Positions 36,907-43,924 of a stretch of DNA of 64,000 nucleotides are shown here, piece after piece; the stretch's first letter is position 1, and every line of letters starts with the position of its first letter. Under the pieces are notes generated by a model. That model was given only the letters and a program-made list of their open reading frames with translations. It searched no databases and was not told where the DNA came from. A program made the position numbers and the translations under genes. The stretch is from Microterricola viridarii (GTDB lineage: Bacteria; Actinomycetota; Actinomycetes; Actinomycetales; Microbacteriaceae): contig NZ_LT629742.1 in assembly GCF_900104895.1 (NCBI RefSeq), positions 1,860,001-1,924,000 of the forward strand, in the 5' to 3' direction.

Positions 36907-38127
36907 GTGAGCAAACAAGACGGTTCGACGCGGCAGGTGAGCGCCGCCGACGCCGACGACTCGCGCACCCCGTTCCTGCACGTCGATCTCGACGCCTTCT
37001 TCGCCTCCGTCGAGCTGCTGGACAACCCGGCGCTCGCCGGCAAGCCCGTCGTCGTGGGCGGGCTGGGCCCGCGCTCCGTGGTCTCCGCCGCCAACTACGA
37101 GGCCCGCCGCTACGGCGTGAACTCGGCGATGCCGATGGCGCTCGCGCTGCGCCGCTGCCCGAACGCCGTCGTCGTGCCGGTGCGGATGGCCCGCTATGCC
37201 GAGCTCTCCCGGCAGGTCATGAGCATCTTCGACGACATGACGCCGCTGGTGGAGCGCCTCGGCATCGATGAGGCCTTCCTCGACGTCTCCGGCGCCACCA
37301 AACTGCTCGGCTCGCCGCGCACCGTCGCCCAGCTGCTCCGCGCCCGGGTGCTGACCGAGACGGGGCTCACCTGCTCGGTGGGCGTGGCCTCGACGAAGTT
37401 CGTCGCCAAGCTGGCCTCCGGCCGCTCCAAGCCCAACGGCCTGCTGGTGGTTCCGGCCGACGAGACGCTGGAGTTCCTACATCCGCTGCCCATCAGTGCG
37501 CTCTGGGGCGTCGGCCCCGCCACGGAGGCGCAGCTGAAGCGGCTGGGCCTGAACCGGGTCGCCGACGTCGCCCAGACGCCGCTCGACGTGCTGCAGGGAG
37601 CTCTCGGCCCGGCGCTCGCCCTCAAACTGCACAGCCTGGCCAACGGCATTGACCCGCGCAGCATCAGCCTCGAGCGCGAGGAGAAGAGCATCGGCCACGA
37701 GACGACGTTCAGCTTCGACGTCACCGACCAGCTCGAGATCCGGCGGGCGCTGCTGCGCCAGGCGGATGACGTCGCCGCGCGCCTGCGCCGGGCGGATGTC
37801 GTCGCGCGGACGGTCGTGCTGAAGCTGCGGTACAGCGACTTCAGCACCGTGACCAAGTCGCGCACCCTGGCCGAGCCCACCAATGTGGGCCGGCGCATCT
37901 ACGAGGAGGCCCTCGCCGCCTTCGACGCGCTCGGCGCCGCCGGCAAACGGGTGCGATTGATCGGGGTGCGTGCGGAGCAGCTCGGCGCGGGCGGCGGCAG
38001 CCTCGGGCTGTGGGACCCGGACGAGGAGTGGCGGGAGGCCGAGCTCGCCGTCGACGAGGTGACCGCACGCTTCGGCAAGGGCATGCTGCGCCCGGCCGCT
38101 CTAGTCAAGCCGCCGACTGCGGGGTAG
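36907..38127 (+). CDS. dinB: DNA polymerase IV
   Basis: Y-family translesion polymerase of 406 residues. Catalytic motifs are HVDLDAFFASVE (Asp pair), the YEARRYGVNSAMPM finger region and RLGIDEAFLDVSG (Asp-Glu). The HhH/thumb region has GVGPATEAQLKRLGL and is followed by the little-finger domain (HETTFSFDVTDQLEI). The C-terminus ends in VKPPTAG and shows no clear beta-clamp-binding QxxL(F/L) motif by eye. I see no LexA box; the GTG start matches a leaderless box. Its TAG stop forms the start of the next gene's -10 element. Confidence 0.95.
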   Translation: MSKQDGSTRQVSAADADDSRTPFLHVDLDAFFASVELLDNPALAGKPVVVGGLGPRSVVSAANYEARRYGVNSAMPMALALRRCPNAVVVPVRMARYAELSRQVMSIFDDMTPLVERLGIDEAFLDVSGATKLLGSPRTVAQLLRARVLTETGLTCSVGVASTKFVAKLASGRSKPNGLLVVPADETLEFLHPLPISALWGVGPATEAQLKRLGLNRVADVAQTPLDVLQGALGPALALKLHSLANGIDPRSISLEREEKSIGHETTFSFDVTDQLEIRRALLRQADDVAARLRRADVVARTVVLKLRYSDFSTVTKSRTLAEPTNVGRRIYEEALAAFDALGAAGKRVRLIGVRAEQLGAGGGSLGLWDPDEEWREAELAVDEVTARFGKGMLRPAALVKPPTAG

Positions 38128-38130
38128 CGT
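38125..38130 (+). promoter_or_regulatory. -10 box overlapping the dinB stop
   Basis: TAGCGT, whose TAG is the dinB stop codon, then six bases and ATG 38137. Confidence 0.55.
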
Positions 38131-38136
38131 ATCCGC

Positions 38137-38493
38137 ATGAGCAATATTGCTGTGCAACTTGCCGAATCTGTCCGAAATGCCGGAGCCTCCACGGTCTACG
38201 GCGACCCCGTCGAGGTCGACGGGCAGGAGATGGTGCCGGTCGCGCTGGCTTGGTACGGCTTCGGCGGCGGCGGTGGCGAGATGCAGTCGAAGAACTCTGT
38301 CGCGCCCGGGCCAGGGGACGAGGCCGGCGGCGGTGGTGGCGGCGGCGTCTCGATCCCGATCGGGGCCTACATCAAGCGCGACGGCGTGCTCCGCTTCGAA
38401 CCGAACGTGATTGCCCTTCTGGCGGTGGCGACACCGTTCGTCGGCGTCTTCGGTTGGGCGGTGTCGCGGTTCATCAAGGTGCTCAAGCACTAA
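38137..38493 (+). CDS. GerW/YtfJ-family protein
   Basis: A 118-residue protein resembling the GerW/YtfJ family. It has an N-terminal amphipathic region with TVYGDPVEVDGQEMVPVA, a glycine-rich YGFGGGGGE and GGGGGGGVSIPIGAYI core, and a C-terminal hydrophobic segment (NVIALLAVATPFVGVFGWAV) ending in basic residues. The family was named for Bacillus spore germination but is widespread in non-sporulating actinobacteria, where its role is unknown. The C-terminal hydrophobic helix suggests membrane association. Confidence 0.8.
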   Translation: MSNIAVQLAESVRNAGASTVYGDPVEVDGQEMVPVALAWYGFGGGGGEMQSKNSVAPGPGDEAGGGGGGGVSIPIGAYIKRDGVLRFEPNVIALLAVATPFVGVFGWAVSRFIKVLKH

Positions 38494-38546
38494 GACCCGG
38501 CGACACTCCGCTCTGCGCCCCTCCCCGCATCATCTCGATGCGGGCG

Positions 38547-38702
38547 CTAGCGGCGGCGCCACAGCTGCCACAGCGCGCTGAGCCGATCCGAGAGGGGCAC
38601 GCGCACCGGGAGCCCAGCCGCGAGGCGGCGGCGCCGGCGGAGCGAGAGCCAGAGCAGCACGAGCATCAGCGCCGCCAGCGGCAGCAGAATCAGAATGCCC
38701 AT
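38547..38702 (-). CDS. 51-residue single-pass membrane miniprotein
   Basis: A short gene read on the minus strand. The product starts MGILILLPLAALMLVLLW, a clean hydrophobic helix, followed by five consecutive Arg and an amphipathic basic tail ending WQLWRRR. The positive-inside rule predicts the tail in the cytosol. Support for expression is a TAGCAT box exactly six bases before the ATG, the same leaderless spacing seen at other starts in the window. It lies divergent from the TPP riboswitch promoter, convergent with the GerW-like gene. Function unknown. Confidence 0.6.
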   Translation of the reverse strand: MGILILLPLAALMLVLLWLSLRRRRRLAAGLPVRVPLSDRLSALWQLWRRR

Positions 38703-38708
38703 GCTCTG

Positions 38709-38714
38709 ATGCTA
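38709..38714 (-). promoter_or_regulatory. -10 box, leaderless start of miniprotein
   Basis: On the minus strand TAGCAT, six bases, ATG at 38702. Confidence 0.5.
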
Positions 38715-38743
38715 GCGGCGGTACCGGCCACGCCCGCTCGGGC

Positions 38744-38749
38744 TATACT
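38744..38749 (+). promoter_or_regulatory. -10 box of ykoEDC
   Basis: TATACT just upstream of the TPP riboswitch; transcription would start near 38756. No convincing -35 hexamer is seen. Confidence 0.55.
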
Positions 38750-38754
38750 CGGTG

Positions 38755-38853
38755 ACGAACACGGGAGTCCGGTGAGCCGGGCTGAGAGGAAGCTGATCAA
38801 GCTTCGACCGTCGAACCTGATCTGGATCATGCCAGCGCAGGGAGGCCGAAACA
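38755..38853 (+). ncRNA. TPP (THI-box) riboswitch
   Basis: Contains the two conserved blocks of the thiamine pyrophosphate aptamer: GGGCTGAGAGGA (about 38779-38790) and the ACCTGATCTGGATCATGCCAGCGCAGGGA region (about 38815-38842; contiguous in the genome). A GAAGCTGATCAAGCTTC hairpin between them forms the variable stem. It precedes the YkoE gene by about 45 bases; AAAGGG upstream of that GTG is the likely ribosome binding site to be masked when TPP binds. Translational control is the expected mode in high-GC actinobacteria because no T-run terminator is seen. Confidence 0.95.
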
Positions 38854-38899
38854 ATCTCATACCCGTGCCCTCTTTTCACCGATCGAAAGGGCACGAACA

Positions 38900-39541
38900 G
38901 TGCATGCAACACTCGCACCACAGAACACCTCCAACACGAGCGGAACGGCGCCGGCGCGCATCGGCAACTGGCGCGTCGTCGACATCGTCGTCGCCAGTGT
39001 GCTCGGCGTCGCCGCCGGCGTCGTCTTCTGGGCCTGGGGGCTCGCCTGGGAGACCGTCAGCTCCCCGCTGAAGGCCGCCCTGCCCGGCGTGCAGGCCGGC
39101 CTCGCCGCCGTCTGGCTGTTCGCCGGCGTGCTCGGCGGCCTCGTCATCCGCAAGCCGGGCGCGGCGATCTACACCTCCACCCTCGCCGCCGTCGTCTCGG
39201 CCCTCGTCGGGACCCAGTGGGGCGGCTTCCTCACCATCGAGGCCGGCCTGGTGCAGGGCCTCGGCGCCGAGCTGATCTTCCTGCTCTTCCTCTACCGCCG
39301 CTGGACCCTGCCCGTCGCGATCCTGGCGGGGGCGAGCGCCGGCCTCGGCATGGCGATCAACGACCTGCTGCTCTGGTACCCGGGCGCGGCCACCCAGTTC
39401 CTGCTCATCTACACGGTCTCCGCCATCATCGGCGGCGCGGTCATCGCCGGCGCGCTGTCCTGGTTCGCCGTGCGCGGGCTTGCCGCCACCGGCGCGCTCA
39501 GCCGCTTCGCCTCCGGCCGCCAGGCCCGGATCGCCGCGTAG
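38900..39541 (+). CDS. ykoE: thiamine/HMP ECF transporter S component (YkoE)
   Basis: Substrate-capture membrane subunit of the YkoEDC energy-coupling-factor transporter for thiamine or its hydroxymethylpyrimidine precursor. The 213-residue protein has about five to six helices with WAWGLAWETVSSPLKA, GVLGGLVIRKPGAAIYTSTLAA and GAELIFLLFLYRRW, typical of YkoE. Direct placement behind a TPP riboswitch supports the substrate. The start is GTG 38900; an ATG four bases on is out of frame. The ATPase and T-component genes follow on the same strand. Confidence 0.92.
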   Translation: MHATLAPQNTSNTSGTAPARIGNWRVVDIVVASVLGVAAGVVFWAWGLAWETVSSPLKAALPGVQAGLAAVWLFAGVLGGLVIRKPGAAIYTSTLAAVVSALVGTQWGGFLTIEAGLVQGLGAELIFLLFLYRRWTLPVAILAGASAGLGMAINDLLLWYPGAATQFLLIYTVSAIIGGAVIAGALSWFAVRGLAATGALSRFASGRQARIAA

Positions 39542-39570
39542 GGCGTGGGACGCAGGGCGTAGGCACAAAC

Positions 39571-41043
39571 ATGGCAGTGCAACAGGGCGCGGCGCGCGTC
39601 GACGTGCAGGGCTGGGGCTGGCGGCATGCCGGGCGCAGCTCCTGGGCGGTCAGCGACGCCGAGTTCACGATCGAGCCGGGGGAGCGGGTGCTGCTGCTCG
39701 GCGCGTCCGGCGCCGGCAAGTCGACCCTGCTGCACGGCCTCGCCGGCGTCCTCGGCGGCGACGAGGAGGGCGAGCACCGCGGCTCCCTGTCGATCGACGG
39801 GATGCCGGCCGCCGCTGCGCGCGGCCGCAGCGGGCTCGTCCTGCAAGACCCCGACTCGCAGGTGATCCTCTCCCGCGTCGGCGACGACGTCGCCTTCGGC
39901 TGTGAGAACCTGGGCCTCGCCCGGGAGGAGATCTGGCGGCGCGTGGCCGAGTCCCTGGATGCGGTCGGCCTCGACGTGCCTCTGGATCGCAGCACCTCCG
40001 CCCTCTCCGGCGGGCAGAAGCAGCGCCTCGCCCTCGCAGGCGTGCTGGCGATGCGCCCCGGCCTGCTGCTGCTGGACGAGCCGACCGCGAACCTCGACCC
40101 GCACGGCGTTGCCGAGGTGCAGCACGCCGTCACCCGTGTGCTCGCCGACCGCGGGGCGACGCTCGTCGTCGTCGAGCACCGGGTCGAGGTGTGGCTGCCG
40201 CTCGTCGACCGGGTGATCGTGCTCGCCGCCGACGGCGGCGTGCTGGCCGACGGCGAACCGGGCCGGGTGCTCCGCGAGCAGGGCGCGAGCCTCGCCGCCG
40301 CCGGGGTGTGGGTGCCCGGGCACCCGCCGGCCGTGCCGGAACGGCGTCGCCCCGCCGGGGCCGAGGTGCTGCTTGAGGCGCGCGACCTCTCCGTGGCGCG
40401 GATGCCGCGGCATCCGGTCGCCACCGGCATCGAGCTGGACGTGCGCGCCGGCCGGGCCCTGGCCCTCACCGGGCCGAACGGCGCAGGCAAATCCACGCTC
40501 GCGCTCACCCTGGCCGGGCTGCTGCCGCCGGCCGGCGGCACGCTGCAGGCCAGCGCCGGCCTCGCCGCCGGCGCCGGCCCGTCCCCCATCCGCTGGAAGT
40601 CGCGGCAGCTGCTCGGCCGCATCGGCACCGTCTTCCAGGATCCAGAGCACCAGTTCCTGACCGCCCGGGTGCGCGACGAGCTCGCCGTCGGGCCGAAGGC
40701 CCTCGGCCGGAGCGCCGCCGAGATCGCGGCCGTCACCGAGGAGCTGCTGCAGCGGCTGCGCCTCAGCCGCCTCGTCGACGCCAACCCCTTCACCCTCTCC
40801 GGCGGCGAGAAGCGCCGGCTCTCGGTCGCCACCATGCTGGCCGCGAAACCCTGCCTGCTGGTGCTGGACGAGCCGACCTTCGGCCAGGACGCCCGCACCT
40901 GGGCGGAGATGCTCGCCCTGCTCTCCGAGCTCGTCGAGGAGGGCCACTCGGCGCTTGCCGTCACCCACGACGCCGCCTTCGTGCACGCCCTCGCCGACGA
41001 GGAGTACGCGCTCACCGCCGCGGAACAGGCGGTGCCGCGATGA
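39571..41043 (+). CDS. ykoD: ECF transporter double ATPase (YkoD)
   Basis: A 490-residue protein made of two fused ABC ATPase domains that energise the transporter. Domain 1 has GASGAGKSTLLHG, LSGGQKQRLALAGVLAMRP and LLLDEPTANLDP. Domain 2 has GPNGAGKSTLALT, LSGGEKRRLSVATML and LVLDEPTFGQD. The fused layout is typical of YkoD in the YkoEDC system. ATG 39571 is 29 bp after ykoE; an in-frame reading upstream lies within ykoE. The end overlaps ykoC by four bases (ATGA). Confidence 0.92.
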   Translation: MAVQQGAARVDVQGWGWRHAGRSSWAVSDAEFTIEPGERVLLLGASGAGKSTLLHGLAGVLGGDEEGEHRGSLSIDGMPAAAARGRSGLVLQDPDSQVILSRVGDDVAFGCENLGLAREEIWRRVAESLDAVGLDVPLDRSTSALSGGQKQRLALAGVLAMRPGLLLLDEPTANLDPHGVAEVQHAVTRVLADRGATLVVVEHRVEVWLPLVDRVIVLAADGGVLADGEPGRVLREQGASLAAAGVWVPGHPPAVPERRRPAGAEVLLEARDLSVARMPRHPVATGIELDVRAGRALALTGPNGAGKSTLALTLAGLLPPAGGTLQASAGLAAGAGPSPIRWKSRQLLGRIGTVFQDPEHQFLTARVRDELAVGPKALGRSAAEIAAVTEELLQRLRLSRLVDANPFTLSGGEKRRLSVATMLAAKPCLLVLDEPTFGQDARTWAEMLALLSELVEEGHSALAVTHDAAFVHALADEEYALTAAEQAVPR

Positions 41044-41822
41044 GCGTGCTCGCCCCCGTCGCCACCGGCAGCGCGCTCGGCCGGCTCAACCCCGTCGCGA
41101 AGATCGCCGCGACCATCCCGATCACGCTCGCCCTCGTGCTCACCCTGGACTGGGTGTCCGCCACCGTCGCCCTGCTGCTGGAGATCGCGCTGCTCACCGC
41201 CGGCGGCCTCGGCCGCGTCGTCTTCAGCGCCCGCACCCTCCCGGTCTGGCTGGCCGCCCCGCTCACCGGCTTCAGCATGGTGCTCTACGGGCAGGCGTCC
41301 GGCGAGACCTACTTCCAGTTCTGGCTGATCCACGTGACAGAGGGTTCGCTCGAGATCGGCTTGGCCACCTGCATGCGGGTGCTGGCGATCGCCCTGCCCG
41401 CAGTGGTGCTGTTCATCACCATCGATCCCACCGAGCTCGCCGACGGGCTCGCCCAGGTGGCGCGGCTGCCCAGCCGCTTCGTGCTCGGCGCCCTGGCCGC
41501 GCTCCGCCTGGTCGGCCTGTTCATCGACGACTGGCGCAGCCTGCAGTTGGCCCGGCGCGCCCGCGGGGTGGCCGACCGCGGCCTGCTGCGGCGGCTGCTC
41601 GGCCAGGCCTTCGCGCTGCTCGTGCTCTCCATCCGGCGCGGCAGCAAGCTGGCCACCGCCATGGAGGCGCGCGGCTTCGGTGGCGACACCCCGCGCAGCT
41701 GGGCCCGTCCCTCTGTGTTCGGCGGCGCCGAATGGGTGGCCATCGCCCTGGGCTGCGCCGTCGCGGCGGTCTCCGTCGCCGTGGCCGTCGCGACCGGAAG
41801 CTGGAACTTTGTGCTGCGCTGA
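41040..41822 (+). CDS. ykoC: ECF transporter T component (YkoC)
   Basis: A 260-residue transmembrane coupling protein (EcfT/CbiQ family). It begins LGRLNPVAKIAATIPITL and has the two Ala-Arg-containing coupling motifs QLARRARGVADRG and TAMEARGFGGDTPRSWAR, which contact the ATPase domains. About five helices are visible. ATG 41040 overlaps the ykoD stop. With YkoE and YkoD it forms the complete TPP-regulated importer. The kinase gene follows four bases after its stop, so that gene probably belongs to the same mRNA. Confidence 0.92.
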   Translation: MSVLAPVATGSALGRLNPVAKIAATIPITLALVLTLDWVSATVALLLEIALLTAGGLGRVVFSARTLPVWLAAPLTGFSMVLYGQASGETYFQFWLIHVTEGSLEIGLATCMRVLAIALPAVVLFITIDPTELADGLAQVARLPSRFVLGALAALRLVGLFIDDWRSLQLARRARGVADRGLLRRLLGQAFALLVLSIRRGSKLATAMEARGFGGDTPRSWARPSVFGGAEWVAIALGCAVAAVSVAVAVATGSWNFVLR

Positions 41823-41826
41823 GGCC

Positions 41827-42390
41827 GTGCCCGCCGAGCCCGTGCCCGCCGAGCCCGACATCACGGCGGTGCTCGCGGCCATCGCCGACGCCCCGCGCAA
41901 CGCCGTCGTGCTGATCGACGGGCCGAGCGGCTCCGGCAAGAGCACCTTGGCCGACCGGCTGCTGGCGGCTTGGCCGACGGAGGCCGCCCCACAGTTGCTC
42001 CGGTTGGACGACGTGTACCCCGGCTGGGGCGGGCTCGCCGCCGGGGCGGAGCAGATGCGCACCGGGCTGCTGGAGGCGCGCGCGGCCGGCCGCCCGGCCG
42101 GGTGGCGGCGCTGGGACTGGGCCAGCCTCGCCCCCGCCGAATGGCACGAGGTGGCCACGGACCGGCCCGTGATCGTGGAGGGCTGCGGCGCCCTGGCCGG
42201 CGACGCGGCGGCGCACGCCGACGTGACGGTCTGGGTGAGCGCCGACGACACCGTGCGCAAGCGCCGGGCGCTGGAGCGGGACGCGGGCGGCTTCGACGCC
42301 CACTGGGACGAGTGGCAGGCGCAGTGGGAGCGCTACGAGGCCGCCGAACACCCGCGGGGCCGCGCCCAGTTCGTGCTCGAGGCGGCCTGA
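41827..42390 (+). CDS. uridine-kinase-like P-loop protein
   Basis: A 187-residue P-loop kinase-like protein. It has Walker A IDGPSGSGKSTLADRLL, a DDxYPGWxGL motif (LRLDDVYPGWGGL) resembling uridine kinase and related nucleoside kinases, the WRRWDW segment and a VIVEGCGAL Walker B-like strand, with a C-terminal RRALERDAGGF helix. The substrate is not evident. Two in-frame GTG codons (41827, 41842) lie in a direct repeat of GTGCCCGCCGAGCCC; the first is chosen. It starts four bases after ykoC and is probably under the TPP riboswitch, so a link to thiamine salvage is conceivable but unproven. Confidence 0.75.
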   Translation: MPAEPVPAEPDITAVLAAIADAPRNAVVLIDGPSGSGKSTLADRLLAAWPTEAAPQLLRLDDVYPGWGGLAAGAEQMRTGLLEARAAGRPAGWRRWDWASLAPAEWHEVATDRPVIVEGCGALAGDAAAHADVTVWVSADDTVRKRRALERDAGGFDAHWDEWQAQWERYEAAEHPRGRAQFVLEAA

Positions 42391-42405
42391 GCCCCCGAGT
42401 CCGCG

Positions 42406-43659
42406 CTAGGAGCCCTGCACCTCGGCGAGCAGCGCGGTGATCATCGGCACCGGGTTGAGCAGGCGCCAGGCCGGCCCCGGGTCGGTGATGGCCCGGTCCA
42501 GCTCCAGTCGGGAGCGGTGCTCGCCGCCCGGAGTGCTCACGCTGACGCTGCCGACGATGCGGCCCAGCTGGGCGGTGCTGAGCTCGTCCAGCTCGACCAG
42601 CAGGCTGGCATCCTGAGCTGCCCAGGCCCGCCGGCTCTGCGCCGTGATCGCGACGGCGGATGCCGTGGCGCCCCACGGCGCGGTGAACTCGCCGTATCGC
42701 TCGCCCTGCGCGATCAGCGGCACCGTGCCCGCGCCCGCGACGGCGCTCTCCATCAGCGCGCGCACATCGGACTCGAGGGTGTCGTAGCCCGGTGAGCCGA
42801 GGAACACGGCCGAGAAGGCGAGCGGCTCGCCGCCTGGCTCCGGCGCCGGCACGCTCGCGGTGAACAGCAGGCAGACGCCCGCCTCATCCGTGTAGCTGCG
42901 CGAAATTCCGGTGATGCCCTCCTCCGCCAGGTAGGCGGTGGTGTTGCTGACGCCGCGGTTGTTCACGAGCGCCGACGGCGGGTTCGCCAGGATCTCGGCG
43001 ATCGCCGGCTCGGCCTGCACCAGCGCGGCCAGGCGGGTGACGTCGGCGGCGGTGCCGCGGCTGTCGGGGGAGAGGCCGGTGGCGTCGGCGACGGTGATGC
43101 CGTCCAGGCCCTGCTTCTTGAGCCAGGCGGATGCCGCGGCGAGGTAATCGTCGACGCTGCCGTAGGCCCAGCGGGCGAGCGTGTCGGCGTGGTTGTTGCT
43201 GGAGCCGAGGATCAGGGCCTGCAGCATCTCCCGCTGCGTCCACTGCTCCTTCGGGAACACGACGACGGTGCGGGCCCCGCCGCCGCTGTAGTCGATGTAG
43301 TCCTGGTAGTCCGGGGTGCCGATGGTGTGCGCCTCGCCGCTCTCGCCGGCGGCCAGCGGCTTCGCGTCGAGCACGACGAGGGCGGTGACCAGCTTGGCGA
43401 TCGAGGCCAGCGGCAGTGCCTCGGTGCTGCCGCCCTGGGCGAACGGCGCGGTGTCGCCGGCCAGGATGACGGCGCTGGCGCCGTCCGCGGCGAGCACGGG
43501 TGCCGCGGCATCCGTCTGGCCCGGCAGCTCGCTCACCGTGGTCGCACTGGCGGCGGGCAGCGGCCCGAGCAGCGTGGCCGGGGCGTACACACCCACCGCG
43601 AGGATCGCCACCGTTCCCGCCAGCACCCCGAGGAACCGCCCCACCCTGAATTTCGCCAT
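42406..43659 (-). CDS. D-alanyl-D-alanine carboxypeptidase-like protein without KTG
   Basis: A 417-residue exported penicillin-binding-like protein (peptidase S11 fold). A signal/anchor helix covers residues 8-35. LASIAKLVTALV supplies the SxxK nucleophile motif and GSSNNHADTLA the SxN motif. At the third motif, where the family has KTG just before YTxEAG, this protein reads SRS (residues 253-255, in GISRSYTDEAG). That substitution should weaken or abolish classical carboxypeptidase activity. Its ATG lies six bases after TAGCCT, another leaderless start. It converges with the TPP operon's kinase gene. Confidence 0.82.
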   Translation of the reverse strand: MAKFRVGRFLGVLAGTVAILAVGVYAPATLLGPLPAASATTVSELPGQTDAAAPVLAADGASAVILAGDTAPFAQGGSTEALPLASIAKLVTALVVLDAKPLAAGESGEAHTIGTPDYQDYIDYSGGGARTVVVFPKEQWTQREMLQALILGSSNNHADTLARWAYGSVDDYLAAASAWLKKQGLDGITVADATGLSPDSRGTAADVTRLAALVQAEPAIAEILANPPSALVNNRGVSNTTAYLAEEGITGISRSYTDEAGVCLLFTASVPAPEPGGEPLAFSAVFLGSPGYDTLESDVRALMESAVAGAGTVPLIAQGERYGEFTAPWGATASAVAITAQSRRAWAAQDASLLVELDELSTAQLGRIVGSVSVSTPGGEHRSRLELDRAITDPGPAWRLLNPVPMITALLAEVQGS

Positions 43660-43665
43660 GTCCTC

Positions 43666-43671
43666 AGGCTA
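43666..43671 (-). promoter_or_regulatory. -10 box, leaderless start of 43659
   Basis: On the minus strand TAGCCT, six bases, ATG at 43659. Confidence 0.55.
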
Positions 43672-43838
43672 TGCGCCGCCCGGCGGATGCCGCGGAGCGC
43701 GCGCCGTGGCATCCGCCAAACGGGCTGCAGTGGCGGCAGTCGGGCGGGGTTTCCGGGTGTGCGCGGATGTTGAGACGGGCCGCCGCGCAGTCAGCGCTGT
43801 GGCTACACGCTGCCTCGCGGTTAGCGTGGCGCGCCACC

Positions 43839-43880
43839 TCACGTTGGCTAGAGGGAGCGCCAGCGACCGAAGCCCTGAGC
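43839..43880. repeat. dispersed palindromic repeat, half copy C
   Basis: A right-arm copy (CACGTTGGCTAGAGGGAGCG, then CCAGCGACCGAAGCCCTGAG) in the 265-bp gap between the carboxypeptidase-like and DUF222/HNH genes. Nothing else is recognisable in this gap. Confidence 0.7.
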
Positions 43881-43924
43881 GTGTGCCTGATCGGTTTGGA
43901 CGGGTTTCGTTCTGGCCGAAGCTC

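Noticed and set aside
39498-42260. Minus-strand open frame of 920 codons across ykoDC and the kinase gene
   Set aside because: Antisense shadow of well-supported plus-strand genes; Ser/Arg/Ala-rich with no domain.
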